This document shows, in pieces, positions 39,594 to 50,076 of a stretch of 64,000 bases of DNA. The stretch is taken from the NCBI RefSeq assembly GCF_902726565.1, contig NZ_CACVAF010000004.1:62001-126000 (forward strand). The letters are read 5' to 3'. Both the position numbers and the translations under genes were made by a program. Under the pieces are notes generated by a model. That model saw nothing but the letters and a program-made list of their open reading frames with translations, was not told the origin of the DNA and made no database searches. Numbering within the stretch: position 1 is the stretch's first letter; each line of letters opens with the position of its first letter. This stretch comes from Yersinia vastinensis (GTDB taxonomy: Bacteria; Pseudomonadota; Gammaproteobacteria; Enterobacterales; Enterobacteriaceae).

Positions 39594-41975
39594 ATGTCCA
39601 ACAATGGCCTAAATCTGTGTAATGTGCTTTGGTACAACCAGCTTGGCATGCACGATGTTGATCGGGTTGGCGGTAAGAATGCCTCCCTGGGTGAAATGAT
39701 AACCAATCTGTCTGGGCTGGGTGTTTCGGTCCCCAATGGTTTTGCTACCACGGCTCAGGCGTTTAACGATTTTCTGGAGCAAAGCGGCGTCAACCAGCGT
39801 ATCTACCAATTATTGGATCAAACCAATGTGGACGATATTGCGGCGTTAGCAAAAGCCGGCGCGCAGATTCGTCAATGGGTGATTGAGACGCCATTCCATC
39901 CTGAGTTCGAACAATCAATTCATGATGCTTATAAGCAGTTGGCTGAGGAACCAGAAGCTTCTTTTGCGGTTCGTTCTTCGGCAACGGCAGAAGATATGCC
40001 GGATGCTTCCTTTGCTGGTCAGCAGGAAACCTTCCTTAACGTGCAGGGAATTGATGCGGTGATGGTAGCCATCAAGCATGTATTCGCTTCACTGTTTAAT
40101 GATCGGGCTATTTCTTACCGGGTGCATCAAGGGTATGACCACCGTGGCGTCGCATTGTCTGCGGGGGTACAGCGCATGGTGCGTTCCGACCTCGCGTCCT
40201 CGGGGGTTATGTTTACCATTGATACCGAGTCAGGTTTTGATCAAGTGGTCTTTATCACCGCAGCTCATGGTTTGGGGGAGATGGTGGTACAGGGTGCAGT
40301 GAATCCAGATGAATTCTATGTTCATAAGCCGACATTGCGTAATGGCAGACCTGCTATTGTGCGACGTAATATGGGTTCAAAAAAGATTCGTATGGTCTAC
40401 GGTGAAAGTCAGGAGCATGGCAAACAAGTCCAAATCGAAGATGTGCCAGACGAGCAACGCAATCGTTTCGCTCTCAGTGATGATGAGGTTGAAGCACTGG
40501 CCCATCAAGCATTACTGATTGAAGAGCATTATGGCCGCCCGATGGATATCGAGTGGGCGAAAGACGGCCATACTGGCAAGCTGTTTATCGTGCAAGCGCG
40601 GCCAGAAACCGTGCGCTCCAACGAGCAGGTGATGGAACGCTACCAACTGAATAACCAAAGCAATGTGCTGGTCGAAGGCCGTGCTATCGGGCATCGTATT
40701 GGTGCGGGGCCGGTTAAAGTGATTCATGATATCAGCGAAATGGATCGCATTCAGGCTGGTGATGTTCTGGTTACAGACATGACTGATCCTGATTGGGAAC
40801 CGATCATGAAGAAAGCATCAGCTATTGTGACCAACCGTGGTGGGAGAACCTGTCATGCGGCCATTATTGCTCGTGAATTAGGAATCCCCGCGGTAGTGGG
40901 TTGTGGCAATGCGACGGATATTTTGAAAGAAGGCCAAAATGTCACGGTTTCCTGCGCCGAAGGAGACACTGGCTACGTTTACCATGAGTTGCTCGATTTC
41001 TCGATTCAAAGCTCACAGGTAACAGAATTACCGGATTTGCCTTTGAAAATCATGATGAATGTGGGTAACCCAGACCGAGCTTTTGATTTTGCACGCCTGC
41101 CAAATGAAGGCGTCGGGTTGGCACGTCTGGAATTTATCATTAACCGCATGATTGGTGTGCATCCTAAAGCGTTGCTGGAGTTCGATACTCAGCCACCCGC
41201 TATTCAAGCCGAAATTAAGGCGCTGATGAATGGCTATGACGATCCGGTTGAGTTTTATGTGGGTCGCTTAACCGAAGGCATTTCTACGCTGGGCGCCGCA
41301 TTTTGGCCTAAACGCGTGATTGTGCGCTTGTCTGATTTTAAATCTAACGAGTACGCCAATTTGGTGGGAGGGGAAGCTTATGAACCACACGAAGAGAACC
41401 CGATGTTGGGCTTTCGTGGGGCGGGGCGCTACGTTGCAGATAGCTTCCGTGATTGCTTCGCATTAGAGTGTGAAGCGGTTAAGCGGGTGCGTAATGACAT
41501 GGGGCTGACTAACGTCGAAGTAATGGTTCCTTTCGTGCGAACCGTCGCGCAAGCCGAGGCAGTGGTTGCCGAGTTGGCGAAACAAGGGTTAAAGCGTGGC
41601 GAGAATGGCTTGAAGATCATTATGATGTGTGAAATCCCATCGAATGCTTTGCTGGCTGATCAATTCCTTGCTCACTTTGATGGTTTCTCCATTGGCTCCA
41701 ATGATATGACCCAGTTAACGTTGGGGTTGGATCGCGATTCTGGTGTGGTTTCCGAGCTGTTTGATGAGCGCAACGAGGCAGTCAAGGCCCTGTTATCAAT
41801 GGCGATTCAGGCGGCTAAACGACAAGGGAAATATGTCGGTATTTGTGGTCAAGGCCCATCTGATCATGAAGACTTTGCCTCATGGTTGATGGAGCAAGGG
41901 ATCGATAGCTTGTCCCTGAATCCTGATACCGTAGTGCAAACCTGGTTAAGTTTGGCGCAACAAACTAAACATTGA
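39594..41975 (+). CDS. ppsA: Phosphoenolpyruvate synthase
   Basis: A 793-residue enzyme converting pyruvate, ATP and water to PEP, AMP and phosphate for gluconeogenesis. The ATP-grasp N-domain shows [20 protein letters not shown]. The swivelling domain carries the phosphohistidine loop [20 protein letters not shown]; the adjacent Thr is the PpsR target. The C-terminal PEP/pyruvate barrel has [12 protein letters not shown] and [15 protein letters not shown] 39594 is chosen (AAGGA eight bases away) over the 39537 start, which would add 19 non-homologous residues. Confidence 0.97.
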   Translation: MSNNGLNLCNVLWYNQLGMHDVDRVGGKNASLGEMITNLSGLGVSVPNGFATTAQAFNDFLEQSGVNQRIYQLLDQTNVDDIAALAKAGAQIRQWVIETPFHPEFEQSIHDAYKQLAEEPEASFAVRSSATAEDMPDASFAGQQETFLNVQGIDAVMVAIKHVFASLFNDRAISYRVHQGYDHRGVALSAGVQRMVRSDLASSGVMFTIDTESGFDQVVFITAAHGLGEMVVQGAVNPDEFYVHKPTLRNGRPAIVRRNMGSKKIRMVYGESQEHGKQVQIEDVPDEQRNRFALSDDEVEALAHQALLIEEHYGRPMDIEWAKDGHTGKLFIVQARPETVRSNEQVMERYQLNNQSNVLVEGRAIGHRIGAGPVKVIHDISEMDRIQAGDVLVTDMTDPDWEPIMKKASAIVTNRGGRTCHAAIIARELGIPAVVGCGNATDILKEGQNVTVSCAEGDTGYVYHELLDFSIQSSQVTELPDLPLKIMMNVGNPDRAFDFARLPNEGVGLARLEFIINRMIGVHPKALLEFDTQPPAIQAEIKALMNGYDDPVEFYVGRLTEGISTLGAAFWPKRVIVRLSDFKSNEYANLVGGEAYEPHEENPMLGFRGAGRYVADSFRDCFALECEAVKRVRNDMGLTNVEVMVPFVRTVAQAEAVVAELAKQGLKRGENGLKIIMMCEIPSNALLADQFLAHFDGFSIGSNDMTQLTLGLDRDSGVVSELFDERNEAVKALLSMAIQAAKRQGKYVGICGQGPSDHEDFASWLMEQGIDSLSLNPDTVVQTWLSLAQQTKH

Positions 41976-42009
41976 TCCGGGGTTATCCCTATACCGTGAT
42001 ACATTGATT

Positions 42010-42037
42010 AATCCGCAGCTTAGGTTGCGGATTTTTT
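42010..42037 (+). terminator. Terminator of ppsA
   Basis: AATCCGCA/TGCGGATT, eight base pairs with an eight-base loop, followed by TTTTC, about 35 bases past the ppsA stop. Confidence 0.88.
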
Positions 42038-42143
42038 CTATTACGCATAAATATCACAAGGGAGAGTGCATAATGCGGGGGCTTGATTTACAGAAGAAAA
42101 GGGAAATAAAAATCCGATAGAATGATAATTAAAAGGTAATAGT

Positions 42144-42272
42144 AAAAAAAAAGCCCATCTTAGGTGATAGGCAAAGACTACACACAGCAATACGTATATT
42201 CGATTACAGATATTTAAATAAGCCATTATAAAATGAATTATTTAAATGCCATGATGGGGAAGTCATTAATAC
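42144..42272 (-). ncRNA. rprA: RprA small regulatory RNA
   Basis: On the minus strand, ATTGCTGTGTGTAGTCTTTG and the two bases after it equal the core of E. coli RprA. They run into a terminator stem GCCTATC/GATGGGC (E. coli GCCCATC) and nine T residues. It lies downstream of ydiK in the same direction, as in E. coli. RprA pairs with the rpoS leader to activate translation and is induced by the Rcs phosphorelay. The 5' half differs: a 10-bp ATTTAAATAA/TTATTTAAAT stem replaces the E. coli hairpin. The 5' end is estimated from a TACTAT -10 box (42279-42284) and ATGACT -35; a partial RcsB-like site lies further upstream. Confidence 0.88.
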
Positions 42273-42516
42273 ACCATAATAGTAAGTAAATTCCGCGAGT
42301 TAGTCATTGAGAATTGTCTGAATAAAATAGAATAAATAAATACTTATAATGAAAGTAATTTCATCCGGTTATTAATAATCATCTTATTTAATAATTGATA
42401 TAATTGGTTGTCAGAAATATAAATACGGGGAATTTAAAGAACCATTATTTATTTTTAATAGCGGATATTGCTGGATAATCGGGGGCCGGCAGCATAACTA
42501 CTCAACCCCTTGGATA

Positions 42517-43620
42517 CTAAAGCTCTTCTAAATGCTTGGCGACTTCTTGAATACTCTCTTCTGGCTCAGGGGCTTCGCTGACCCAGGCAGCAGTCAGACG
42601 GTAGGAAATAGCCAATACGACCGGGCCAATAAACAGCCCAATCATACCAAATGACAGCAAACCACCAATAACACCCGATAGGATGAGAATCATGGGCATA
42701 TCTGCTTCCATTCGAATCAAATAAGGCCGTAACACGTTATCCATTGTTCCAACGATACAACTCCATACTAATAAAATGGTGCCCCACGTTGAGTCGCCCG
42801 TCCAGTATACCCAAATGACAGCGGGGATCAGTATCAACAGTGGCCCAAGCTGGGCAACACAGCAGATAAACATTAATACCGTAAATAACGTGGCATATTG
42901 AATTCCAGCGATGGCCAGACCAATACCACCAAGTATCGATTGAACCAATGCCGTGACCACGACGCCCAGAGCGACCGCACGAATCGCTTTAGCCGCCAGT
43001 ACAACCACAGCATCACCGCGTTTATCTGCGGCCCGCACGGCAAAATGGCGGATAGCTAAACCCACCTGCTCACCATGGAAATAGAGCAAGATACTGAACA
43101 ATAGCATCAGCGCCAGATGAATTAAGAAGTAGCCGACATGGGCTGCTTGTGCCACCAACCACGTTGCAGCCGCGCCAACATAAGGCTGAATTTTAGCGAT
43201 AATGACATTGCCGCCCCCGGCTATCAAGTTATGCCAACCGCTATACAGCTTGTCACCCACCATTGGGATTGATTTCAACCACTCGACATCCGGCATGCGT
43301 AAATTAGATGGGGTGGAGGCCCATTGGATAAGAGGGCCACTGCTTTCAACCAGACTGCTCACTAGAAGGGCTATCGGGATAACGAACAGTAAAATCAGCA
43401 GAACCGTCATCACAATAGCGGCCAGCCAGCGCTTACCCCAAAGGAGTTTTTGCAGCCTTATTAGCAATGGCCAAGTGGCAATAACGACCATGCCAGCCCA
43501 GGCAAAGCCCATGACAAAGGGTTGTACCACCCAGAAACTGGCGATAATCATTATCATAATGAATATCACCCCAAACATCAGTTTAGGTAAATCGAAACGA
43601 CGTAGCTGCGGGTAACTCAT
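42517..43620 (-). CDS. ydiK: AI-2E family (PerM-like) membrane protein YdiK
   Basis: A 367-residue inner-membrane protein of the UPF0118/AI-2E transporter family. It has an N-terminal helix pair (residues 18-60), a long periplasmic/cytoplasmic loop (about 95-140), then five more helices including GVIGGLLSFGMIGLFIGPVV near residue 310. The family includes the AI-2 exporter TqsA and the antiporter-like PerM; YdiK has no confirmed substrate. It is divergent from ydiJ and precedes rprA, the same order as in E. coli. Confidence 0.9.
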   Translation of the reverse strand: MSYPQLRRFDLPKLMFGVIFIMIMIIASFWVVQPFVMGFAWAGMVVIATWPLLIRLQKLLWGKRWLAAIVMTVLLILLFVIPIALLVSSLVESSGPLIQWASTPSNLRMPDVEWLKSIPMVGDKLYSGWHNLIAGGGNVIIAKIQPYVGAAATWLVAQAAHVGYFLIHLALMLLFSILLYFHGEQVGLAIRHFAVRAADKRGDAVVVLAAKAIRAVALGVVVTALVQSILGGIGLAIAGIQYATLFTVLMFICCVAQLGPLLILIPAVIWVYWTGDSTWGTILLVWSCIVGTMDNVLRPYLIRMEADMPMILILSGVIGGLLSFGMIGLFIGPVVLAISYRLTAAWVSEAPEPEESIQEVAKHLEEL

Positions 43621-44056
43621 CTGTGGGTTCTCAGTTCGGAAATCATGGCAAGGTGGCCATTACACTGTTACTCATTAAATCTTGCCTTAATAAGATATTT
43701 GCGCCATCTCATTAAGCATCAGTAGTAATCATGGTGTATTTCCTCAGTTTTTAACAGAGACTCCAGGATTTTACATCCATGATTTTATCAAAAAAGGGCA
43801 ATGTCCTTGGAATAATAGAAATCTGATAACGAAAAACGAGTTGAAATAATGTGGTTTCGGCTGAACTTGAGTGTTATTTGTGCAATATAAAATTTTGATA
43901 CTCAATGGTTTATTGCCGTATTTATCCTTGGTCGATACCCATCACTTTCCCATCATTCTGAATTGACATAAATTATTCGACAAAGGTTGCTGCTACCGGA
44001 TAATCTTTCAATGGACAGTCCTTAAAACAAACACACATATAGATAGGGTCACACTA
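43621..44056. other. Divergent ydiK/ydiJ intergenic region
   Basis: A 436-base gap between two divergent genes that should carry both promoters. It is AT-rich with no convincing operator, hairpin terminator or short gene. It was checked for an rprA-like sequence and has none (rprA is on the other side of ydiK). Confidence 0.6.
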
Positions 44057-47000
44057 ATGATCCCACAGATTTCTCAGGCACCGGGTGTCGTTCAGTTGGT
44101 GCTGGATTTTTTGGATGCTTTGAAGCAAAACGGATTTACCGGCGATACTGCCACTGATTATGCCGATCGCCTGACAATGGCAACGGATAACAGTATTTAC
44201 CAACTGCTACCCGATGCGGTGGTTTTTCCGCGTTCAACGGCGGACGTGGCGCTGATTTGCCGTTTAGCCGGGCAAGACAGTTTTAAATCATTGGTCTTTA
44301 CGCCACGCGGCGGCGGAACAGGAACCAACGGTCAGGCGCTAAATACCGGTATTGTGGTGGATATGTCGCGTCACATGAACCGTATTTTGGACATTAACCC
44401 AGAGCAGGGGTGGGTAAAGGTTGAGGCAGGGGTCATTAAAGACCAGCTTAATCAATACCTGCGCCCATTGGGTTATTTTTTCTCGCCGGAATTATCAACC
44501 AGTAACCGTGCGACATTGGGCGGCATGATTAACACCGATGCCTCCGGTCAAGGGTCACTGGTCTACGGTAAAACATCTGATCATGTTTTGGGCTTGCGCG
44601 CCATTTTGCTTGGCGGTGAGATGCTGGACACTCGTGCCATGCCGACGTCACTGGCGGAAACGATTGCGCAGGAAGATTCCGTCACTGGTCGTATCTACCA
44701 TACAGTGTTAAATCGTTGCCGTGACCAGCGGGCGCTGATTCTAGACAAATTCCCAAAATTAAATCGCTTTCTCACTGGCTATGATTTGCGCCATGTTTTC
44801 AGTGATGATTTACAAACCTTTGACCTCACGCGGATTTTAACCGGAGCTGAAGGTACGTTGGCCTTTATTACCGAAGCCACGCTGGATATCACACCGCTGC
44901 CTAAAGTTCGCCGTTTGGTGAATGTAAAATATGACTCTTTTGATTCCGCGTTGCGTAATGCCCCTTTCATGGTGGAAGCCAAAGCGCTCTCCGTCGAGAC
45001 GGTGGATTCAAAAGTCCTTAATTTGGCGAAAGAGGATATTGTTTGGCACTCAGTCAAAGAACTCATTACTGACGTCCCCGATAAAGAGATGCTAGGGCTG
45101 AACATCGTCGAGTTCGCTGGCGATGATAAAACCTTGATCGACGCCCAAATGGAGGCACTTTGCCAGCGTTTGGATGATTTGATGTCCGCCCGAGAAGGCG
45201 GCGTGATTGGTTATCAGATTTGCAGCGATTTGGCTGGCATTGAGCGCATTTATGGCATGCGCAAAAAAGCCGTGGGTTTGCTCGGTAACAGTAAGGGACA
45301 GGCTAAGCCGATTCCATTTGCGGAAGACACCTGTGTGCCACCACAGCATTTAGCGGATTATATTGTTGAGTTCCGTCAATTGCTCGATAACCATAATTTG
45401 GCCTACGGCATGTTTGGTCATGTGGATGCAGGGGTGTTGCACGTGCGTCCGGCGCTAGATATGTGCGATCCACAGCAAGAAATGTTGATGAAGCAGATTT
45501 CTGACCAAGTGGTGGAATTGACTGCACGCTATGGTGGCTTGTTGTGGGGCGAGCACGGTAAAGGTTTTCGAGCAGAATACAGTCCTGCGTTTTTTGGCGA
45601 GGTACTTTACAGCGAACTACGGCGCATCAAATCGGCGTTTGACCCCGATAATCGTCTGAATCCAGGGAAGATTTGCTCACCGTTGGGCTGTGATGCGCCG
45701 ATGATGAAAGTGGATACATCCGATAAGCGCGGCACGCTGGATCGGCGTATTCCGTTGGAGGTCAGAACTTCCTTCCGTGGTGCCATGGAGTGTAATGGTA
45801 ATGGACTCTGCTTTAACTTTGATGCTCGCAGCCCAATGTGTCCGTCAATGAAAATAACAGGCGACCGTATCCATTCACCGAAAGGCCGAGCAACGTTGGT
45901 GCGCGAGTGGCTACGGCTATTATCTGACCAAGGTGTCGACCCCGTGGCGCTAGAAAAGGGGCTGGCGTCTCAGCGCCCAAGTTTGCGTGGATTGATTGAA
46001 AAAACCCGTAATACTTGGCATGCCCGTCAAGGCGATTATGACTTCTCTCACGAAGTTAAAGAGGCGATGTCGGGCTGTCTGGCGTGTAAAGCCTGCTCTA
46101 CACAATGCCCAATAAAAATTGATGTGCCTGGCTTCCGCTCTCGTTTCCTCCAGTTGTATCACACTCGCTATCATCGACCGCTGCGTGACTATGTTGTTGC
46201 GGGGGTCGAAAGCTATGCTCCATTGATGGCGAAAACGCCAAAACTGTTTAATTTCTTCCTAAAACAACCTTGGGTCGGTGAGTTGAGCCGAAGAAGCATT
46301 GGTATGGTGGATTTACCGCTGCTTTCCAGCCCAACACTGAAGCAATCATTGTCTGGTCACTACGCCAGTACCATGACATTGGAGCAGTTGGAAACGTTAC
46401 CTGTTGCTGAACGCAGCCAGCATGTGCTGATCGTGCAAGATCCCTTCACCAGCTATTATGATGCTCAGGTTGTGGCTGATTTTGTCCGGTTGGTGGAAAA
46501 GTTAGGCTTTAACCCCGTATTGCTGCCATTTTCACCCAATGGAAAAGCCCAACATATCAAAGGATTCCTGCAACGGTTTGCTAAAACAGCACGTAAAACG
46601 GCAGATTTCCTCAATCGTATCGCGTTGTTGGGCATACCTATGGTGGGAGTTGATCCGGCATTGGTGCTCTGTTATCGCGATGAATATAAAGAGATTCTGG
46701 GCGATAATCGGGGTGATTTTAATGTGCAATTGGTTCATGAATGGCTACAGGTGGCCTTGGTGGAACAACCAGAGCAACAACTGAGTGGTGAGTCTTGGTA
46801 TCTGTTTGGTCATTGCACCGAAACCACAGCACTGCCGGCCAGTAGTCAGCATTGGGCATCGATATTCTCCCGTTACGGTGCCAAACTGGAAAACGTCAGT
46901 GTGGGATGTTGCGGAATGGCAGGAACTTACGGTCATGAAGCAAAAAACATCGAGAATTCACTGGGTATTTATGCACTGTCTTGGCAACAAGCATTACAAA

Positions 47001-47113
47001 AATTACCAGGGAAACGTTGCTTAGCGACCGGTTATTCTTGTCGTAGCCAGGTTAAGCGCGTTGAAGGTAATGGCTTACGCCACCCACTACAGGCTTTGCT
47101 TGAACTGGTTTAG
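44057..47113 (+). CDS. ydiJ: FAD-binding and (Fe-S)-binding oxidoreductase YdiJ (D-2-hydroxyglutarate dehydrogenase type)
   Basis: A 1018-residue fusion of a GlcD-like FAD dehydrogenase and a GlpC/DLD-like iron-sulfur region. FAD-binding PCMH motifs include TPRGGGTGTNGQALNTGIVV and STSNRATLGGMINTDASGQG; the FAD oxidase C-terminal part ends near residue 540 (DPDNRLNPGKICSP). A cluster motif CLACKACSTQCPIKIDVPGF lies near residue 675 and cysteine-rich CCGMAGTYGHE near 955. The E. coli protein has the same length and oxidises D-2-hydroxyglutarate. AGGG precedes ATG 44057 by nine bases. Confidence 0.94.
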   Translation: MIPQISQAPGVVQLVLDFLDALKQNGFTGDTATDYADRLTMATDNSIYQLLPDAVVFPRSTADVALICRLAGQDSFKSLVFTPRGGGTGTNGQALNTGIVVDMSRHMNRILDINPEQGWVKVEAGVIKDQLNQYLRPLGYFFSPELSTSNRATLGGMINTDASGQGSLVYGKTSDHVLGLRAILLGGEMLDTRAMPTSLAETIAQEDSVTGRIYHTVLNRCRDQRALILDKFPKLNRFLTGYDLRHVFSDDLQTFDLTRILTGAEGTLAFITEATLDITPLPKVRRLVNVKYDSFDSALRNAPFMVEAKALSVETVDSKVLNLAKEDIVWHSVKELITDVPDKEMLGLNIVEFAGDDKTLIDAQMEALCQRLDDLMSAREGGVIGYQICSDLAGIERIYGMRKKAVGLLGNSKGQAKPIPFAEDTCVPPQHLADYIVEFRQLLDNHNLAYGMFGHVDAGVLHVRPALDMCDPQQEMLMKQISDQVVELTARYGGLLWGEHGKGFRAEYSPAFFGEVLYSELRRIKSAFDPDNRLNPGKICSPLGCDAPMMKVDTSDKRGTLDRRIPLEVRTSFRGAMECNGNGLCFNFDARSPMCPSMKITGDRIHSPKGRATLVREWLRLLSDQGVDPVALEKGLASQRPSLRGLIEKTRNTWHARQGDYDFSHEVKEAMSGCLACKACSTQCPIKIDVPGFRSRFLQLYHTRYHRPLRDYVVAGVESYAPLMAKTPKLFNFFLKQPWVGELSRRSIGMVDLPLLSSPTLKQSLSGHYASTMTLEQLETLPVAERSQHVLIVQDPFTSYYDAQVVADFVRLVEKLGFNPVLLPFSPNGKAQHIKGFLQRFAKTARKTADFLNRIALLGIPMVGVDPALVLCYRDEYKEILGDNRGDFNVQLVHEWLQVALVEQPEQQLSGESWYLFGHCTETTALPASSQHWASIFSRYGAKLENVSVGCCGMAGTYGHEAKNIENSLGIYALSWQQALQKLPGKRCLATGYSCRSQVKRVEGNGLRHPLQALLELV

Positions 47114-47202
47114 TGTGTAGATCGTAGAGTCAGTGATTCGGGTAAAAGATAGCAGCTAACACTGCTGCAATTTCGAGTACAAGGGCTAAAGGGAGACAAT
47201 CA

Positions 47203-47619
47203 ATGCTGTGGAAACGTACCGCGACGCTGGAACAGCTAAACCAGCAAAGTCAGGACTGTATGGTTGGGCATCTGGGAATTGAGTTCACCCGATTCACAGA
47301 TGATGAGTTGGAGGCCACGATGCCTGTCGATAAACGGACTACTCAACCTTTTGGCCTGCTTCATGGTGGTGCATCAGTGGTACTGGCCGAGTCGCTAGGA
47401 TCAATGGCGGGCTATTTATGTACCGTTGAGGGGCAGCAAGTGGTGGGGTTAGAAATCAATGCTAATCATCTTAAGGCGGCTCGTTCTGGAAAAGTCCGAG
47501 GTTGTTGTCGTGCCATTCATGTTGGCCGTAGCCATCAGGTTTGGCAAATTGAGATTTTTGATGAGCAAGGTCAGTTGTGTTGTACTTCCCGTTTAACCAC
47601 CGCGGTATTAACACGGTAA
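47203..47619 (+). CDS. menI: 1,4-dihydroxy-2-naphthoyl-CoA hydrolase MenI
   Basis: A 138-residue hot-dog fold thioesterase releasing 1,4-dihydroxy-2-naphthoate for menaquinone synthesis. Motifs: [20 protein letters not shown] with the catalytic Glu in [12 protein letters not shown], and [20 protein letters not shown]. It was formerly YdiI; length and order after ydiJ match E. coli. AGGGAGA lies upstream of ATG 47203. Confidence 0.94.
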   Translation: MLWKRTATLEQLNQQSQDCMVGHLGIEFTRFTDDELEATMPVDKRTTQPFGLLHGGASVVLAESLGSMAGYLCTVEGQQVVGLEINANHLKAARSGKVRGCCRAIHVGRSHQVWQIEIFDEQGQLCCTSRLTTAVLTR

Positions 47620-48038
47620 TCGTCAATAACCCCACACAATACAAGTCATTATCCTACTCAGGGCCACTTAGCTGGCCTTGTGTCATTTAAATTTTCATTA
47701 CGCTCCTCTCTCTCGCCTAATGGCAACTTTTGTTTATCCGATAAATGCGGCGAATCTCTATGATAGGTTTCCCCAGCGGGGGTTTTCAGCTAAAGTTAAT
47801 GGAGAAATAGGTATTTTTTATGAATGTTTAAAAAACTCAGAGACTGACTGCGATTAGCCTTTGAGATAGCAAGGGATTCGAGTGTTGCTGTGGAAATTAT
47901 TCTTTTATTTCATGGCGATAAAAGTGTTCTTGTTCTTCCCGACCTCTTCGGCCATCGCAGCATGTTCTCTTCGTTGCCGCCTCATACGGGGTTTAAACGA
48001 CACTTTTCTTAATATCCCTGCAAAACAAACGGTTGAAG
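47620..48038. other. menI-sufA intergenic region
   Basis: This holds a menI terminator-like hairpin (AGGGCCA/TGGCCTT, 47660-47679, weak T-tract) and a CCCC-AGC-GGGG hairpin near 47771 that precedes TTTT. E. coli has ydiH and the sRNA RydB here; neither was recognised. Overlapping short frames (for example 47882-48079) lie over the suf promoter and are not convincing genes. Confidence 0.5.
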
Positions 48039-48053
48039 TGATAATTATTATCA
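48039..48053 (+). promoter_or_regulatory. Fur box upstream of sufA
   Basis: TGATAATTATTATCA is a perfect 7-1-7 inverted repeat, 60 bases before the sufA start. Iron-loaded Fur represses suf in E. coli; OxyR, IscR and IHF sites were not resolved by eye. Confidence 0.85.
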
Positions 48054-48113
48054 CTACCATTGTGAACAATCTGTGTTGATTCATCAATTATCAGCGAGAA
48101 AAAGGTAGGGCAT

Positions 48114-48485
48114 ATGCAACAGGAATCAGTCGGGACATTCTCACTCGACGACAATGTCTGGCAAGGCGTGACAATCACTGACAGCGCCGCCGCACAGATT
48201 ACACGGCTCATGCAGCAAGACCCGGAAATAAAAGGGTTGCAGCTTGGCGTCAAGCAATCGGGTTGCGCTGGGTTTGCCTACGTAATGGACATGGCGAAGG
48301 AGCCTGCCAGCGACGCACTGGTTTTCGAACACGGTAGCGCCAGACTTTACGTGCCACTCAAAGCGATGCCATTTATCGATGGTACCGAGGTGGATTACGT
48401 CCGTGAAGGGCTAAATCAGATTTTCAAATTTAATAATCCTAAAGCTCAACATTCCTGCGGGTGTGGCGAGAGCTTTGGCGTTTGA
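48114..48485 (+). CDS. sufA: Fe-S cluster A-type carrier SufA
   Basis: A 123-residue A-type carrier that receives [Fe-S] clusters from SufBCD and passes them to apoproteins. The three cysteine ligands are visible: [14 protein letters not shown] and the C-terminal [10 protein letters not shown]. First gene of the suf operon, which works under iron limitation and oxidative stress. AAGGTAGGG precedes ATG 48114. Confidence 0.95.
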   Translation: MQQESVGTFSLDDNVWQGVTITDSAAAQITRLMQQDPEIKGLQLGVKQSGCAGFAYVMDMAKEPASDALVFEHGSARLYVPLKAMPFIDGTEVDYVREGLNQIFKFNNPKAQHSCGCGESFGV

Positions 48486-48499
48486 GCGATGTAAACGAA

Positions 48500-50026
48500 A
48501 TGACACGAAGCAATGTAGAAGTCCCAGATGATGTGCAGGCTTGGGTCAGCGATGGTCGCTATAAAGAAGGCTTTTTTACCCAGCTTGCTACAGACGAGTT
48601 GGCGAAAGGCATCAATGAAGATGTGATTCGCGCTATTTCAGCGAAACGCAATGAGCCTGAATGGATGCTGGAGTTTCGCCTCGGTGCTTATCGAAGTTGG
48701 TTGGAGATGGAAGAACCGCACTGGCTGAAAGCACACTACAAAAGTCTGGATTATCAAGATTATAGTTATTATTCAGCCCCGTCTTGTGGCAGTTGTGATG
48801 ACAGCTGTGATTCGCAGCCCGGTGCGGTGCAGCAATCGTCAGCCGATGGCACGACGTCGCAAGATATGTCGCAGCATAATATCAACGAATATCTTACCGC
48901 AGAGGTAGAGTCTGCCTTCGCCCAGCTTGGTGTCCCGGTACGAGAAGGGGCGGAAGTGGCGGTAGATGCTATTTTTGACTCGGTTTCTGTGGCGACCACG
49001 TATCGCGGGAAGCTCGCAGAGCAGGGCATTATTTTTTGTTCATTCGGTGAAGCCATTCAGGAATACCCCGAGTTGGTACGTCGATATCTGGGTTCTGTGG
49101 TCCCAGCCAAAGACAACTTTTTTGCTGCCCTCAACGCGGCAGTGGCCTCCGACGGTACTTTTGTGTATGTCCCCAAAGGGGTGCGCTGCCCCATGGAGTT
49201 ATCAACTTACTTCCGCATTAATGCAGCTAAAACCGGTCAGTTTGAGCGCACTATTTTGATTGCAGACGAAGACAGCTATGTCAGCTATATCGAAGGGTGT
49301 TCTGCACCGGTGCGTGACAGTTATCAGCTACATGCCGCGGTGGTTGAAGTCATTTTGCATAAAAATGCAGAAGTGAAATATTCAACGGTTCAGAACTGGT
49401 TTGCTGGGGCAGATAGCACTGGCGGTATCCTCAACTTTGTGACTAAGCGGGCATTGTGTGAGGGCGCGGGTTCGAAAATGTCTTGGACCCAATCGGAAAC
49501 CGGCTCTGCGATTACGTGGAAATATCCCAGTGTTATTTTGCAAGGGGATAACTCAATCGGTGAGTTTTTCTCGGTAGCACTGACCAACGGCCATCAGCAG
49601 GCCGATACCGGTACTAAGATGATCCATATTGGCAAAAACACTAAATCAACCATTATTGCCAAAGGGATCTCGGCGGGGCACAGCCAAAATACCTATCGAG
49701 GTTTAGTGAAAATTCTGCCAGGTGCAGAGAACGCGCGTAATTTCACTCAATGTGATTCTATGCTGATTGGCCCAGATTCTGGTGCGCATACTTTCCCGTA
49801 TGTGGAAGTGCGTAATAATTCTGCGCAATTGGAGCACGAAGCAACAACCTCAAAAATTGGTGATGACCAACTGTTTTATTGCTTGCAGCGCGGCATCAGT
49901 GAAGACGATGCCATCTCAATGATCGTTAATGGTTTTTGTAAGGATGTATTCTCCGAATTACCACTGGAGTTTGCCGTCGAAGCACAAAAATTGTTAGCCA
50001 TCAGCCTGGAACACAGTGTCGGTTAA
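48500..50026 (+). CDS. sufB: Fe-S scaffold complex subunit SufB
   Basis: A 508-residue scaffold subunit on which clusters are built within SufB-SufC2-SufD. Key residues match E. coli: Cys in [15 protein letters not shown], the accepting Cys in [13 protein letters not shown] and His in [14 protein letters not shown]. The N-terminal [12 protein letters not shown] cysteine cluster is present. A 14-residue insertion (around [14 protein letters not shown]) is longer than in E. coli. ATG 48500 is used; the open frame from 48461 would add 13 residues inside the sufA end. Its ribosome site is weak, suggesting coupling to sufA. Confidence 0.96.
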   Translation: MTRSNVEVPDDVQAWVSDGRYKEGFFTQLATDELAKGINEDVIRAISAKRNEPEWMLEFRLGAYRSWLEMEEPHWLKAHYKSLDYQDYSYYSAPSCGSCDDSCDSQPGAVQQSSADGTTSQDMSQHNINEYLTAEVESAFAQLGVPVREGAEVAVDAIFDSVSVATTYRGKLAEQGIIFCSFGEAIQEYPELVRRYLGSVVPAKDNFFAALNAAVASDGTFVYVPKGVRCPMELSTYFRINAAKTGQFERTILIADEDSYVSYIEGCSAPVRDSYQLHAAVVEVILHKNAEVKYSTVQNWFAGADSTGGILNFVTKRALCEGAGSKMSWTQSETGSAITWKYPSVILQGDNSIGEFFSVALTNGHQQADTGTKMIHIGKNTKSTIIAKGISAGHSQNTYRGLVKILPGAENARNFTQCDSMLIGPDSGAHTFPYVEVRNNSAQLEHEATTSKIGDDQLFYCLQRGISEDDAISMIVNGFCKDVFSELPLEFAVEAQKLLAISLEHSVG

Positions 50027-50076
50027 GCGTTCGCTGCATATGTAAAGTTTTGCGCTTTTGCGCACCAAGGAAACCT

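Noticed and set aside
43621..44056. Expected position for a small RNA upstream of ydiK
   Set aside because: No RprA core or terminator with T-run was found; the RprA sequence is on the other side of ydiK at 42144-42272.
47882..48079. Short plus-strand frame before sufA, and its minus-strand partner
   Set aside because: Both overlap the Fur box and promoter region of suf and lack ribosome sites; no similarity to E. coli ydiH was seen.
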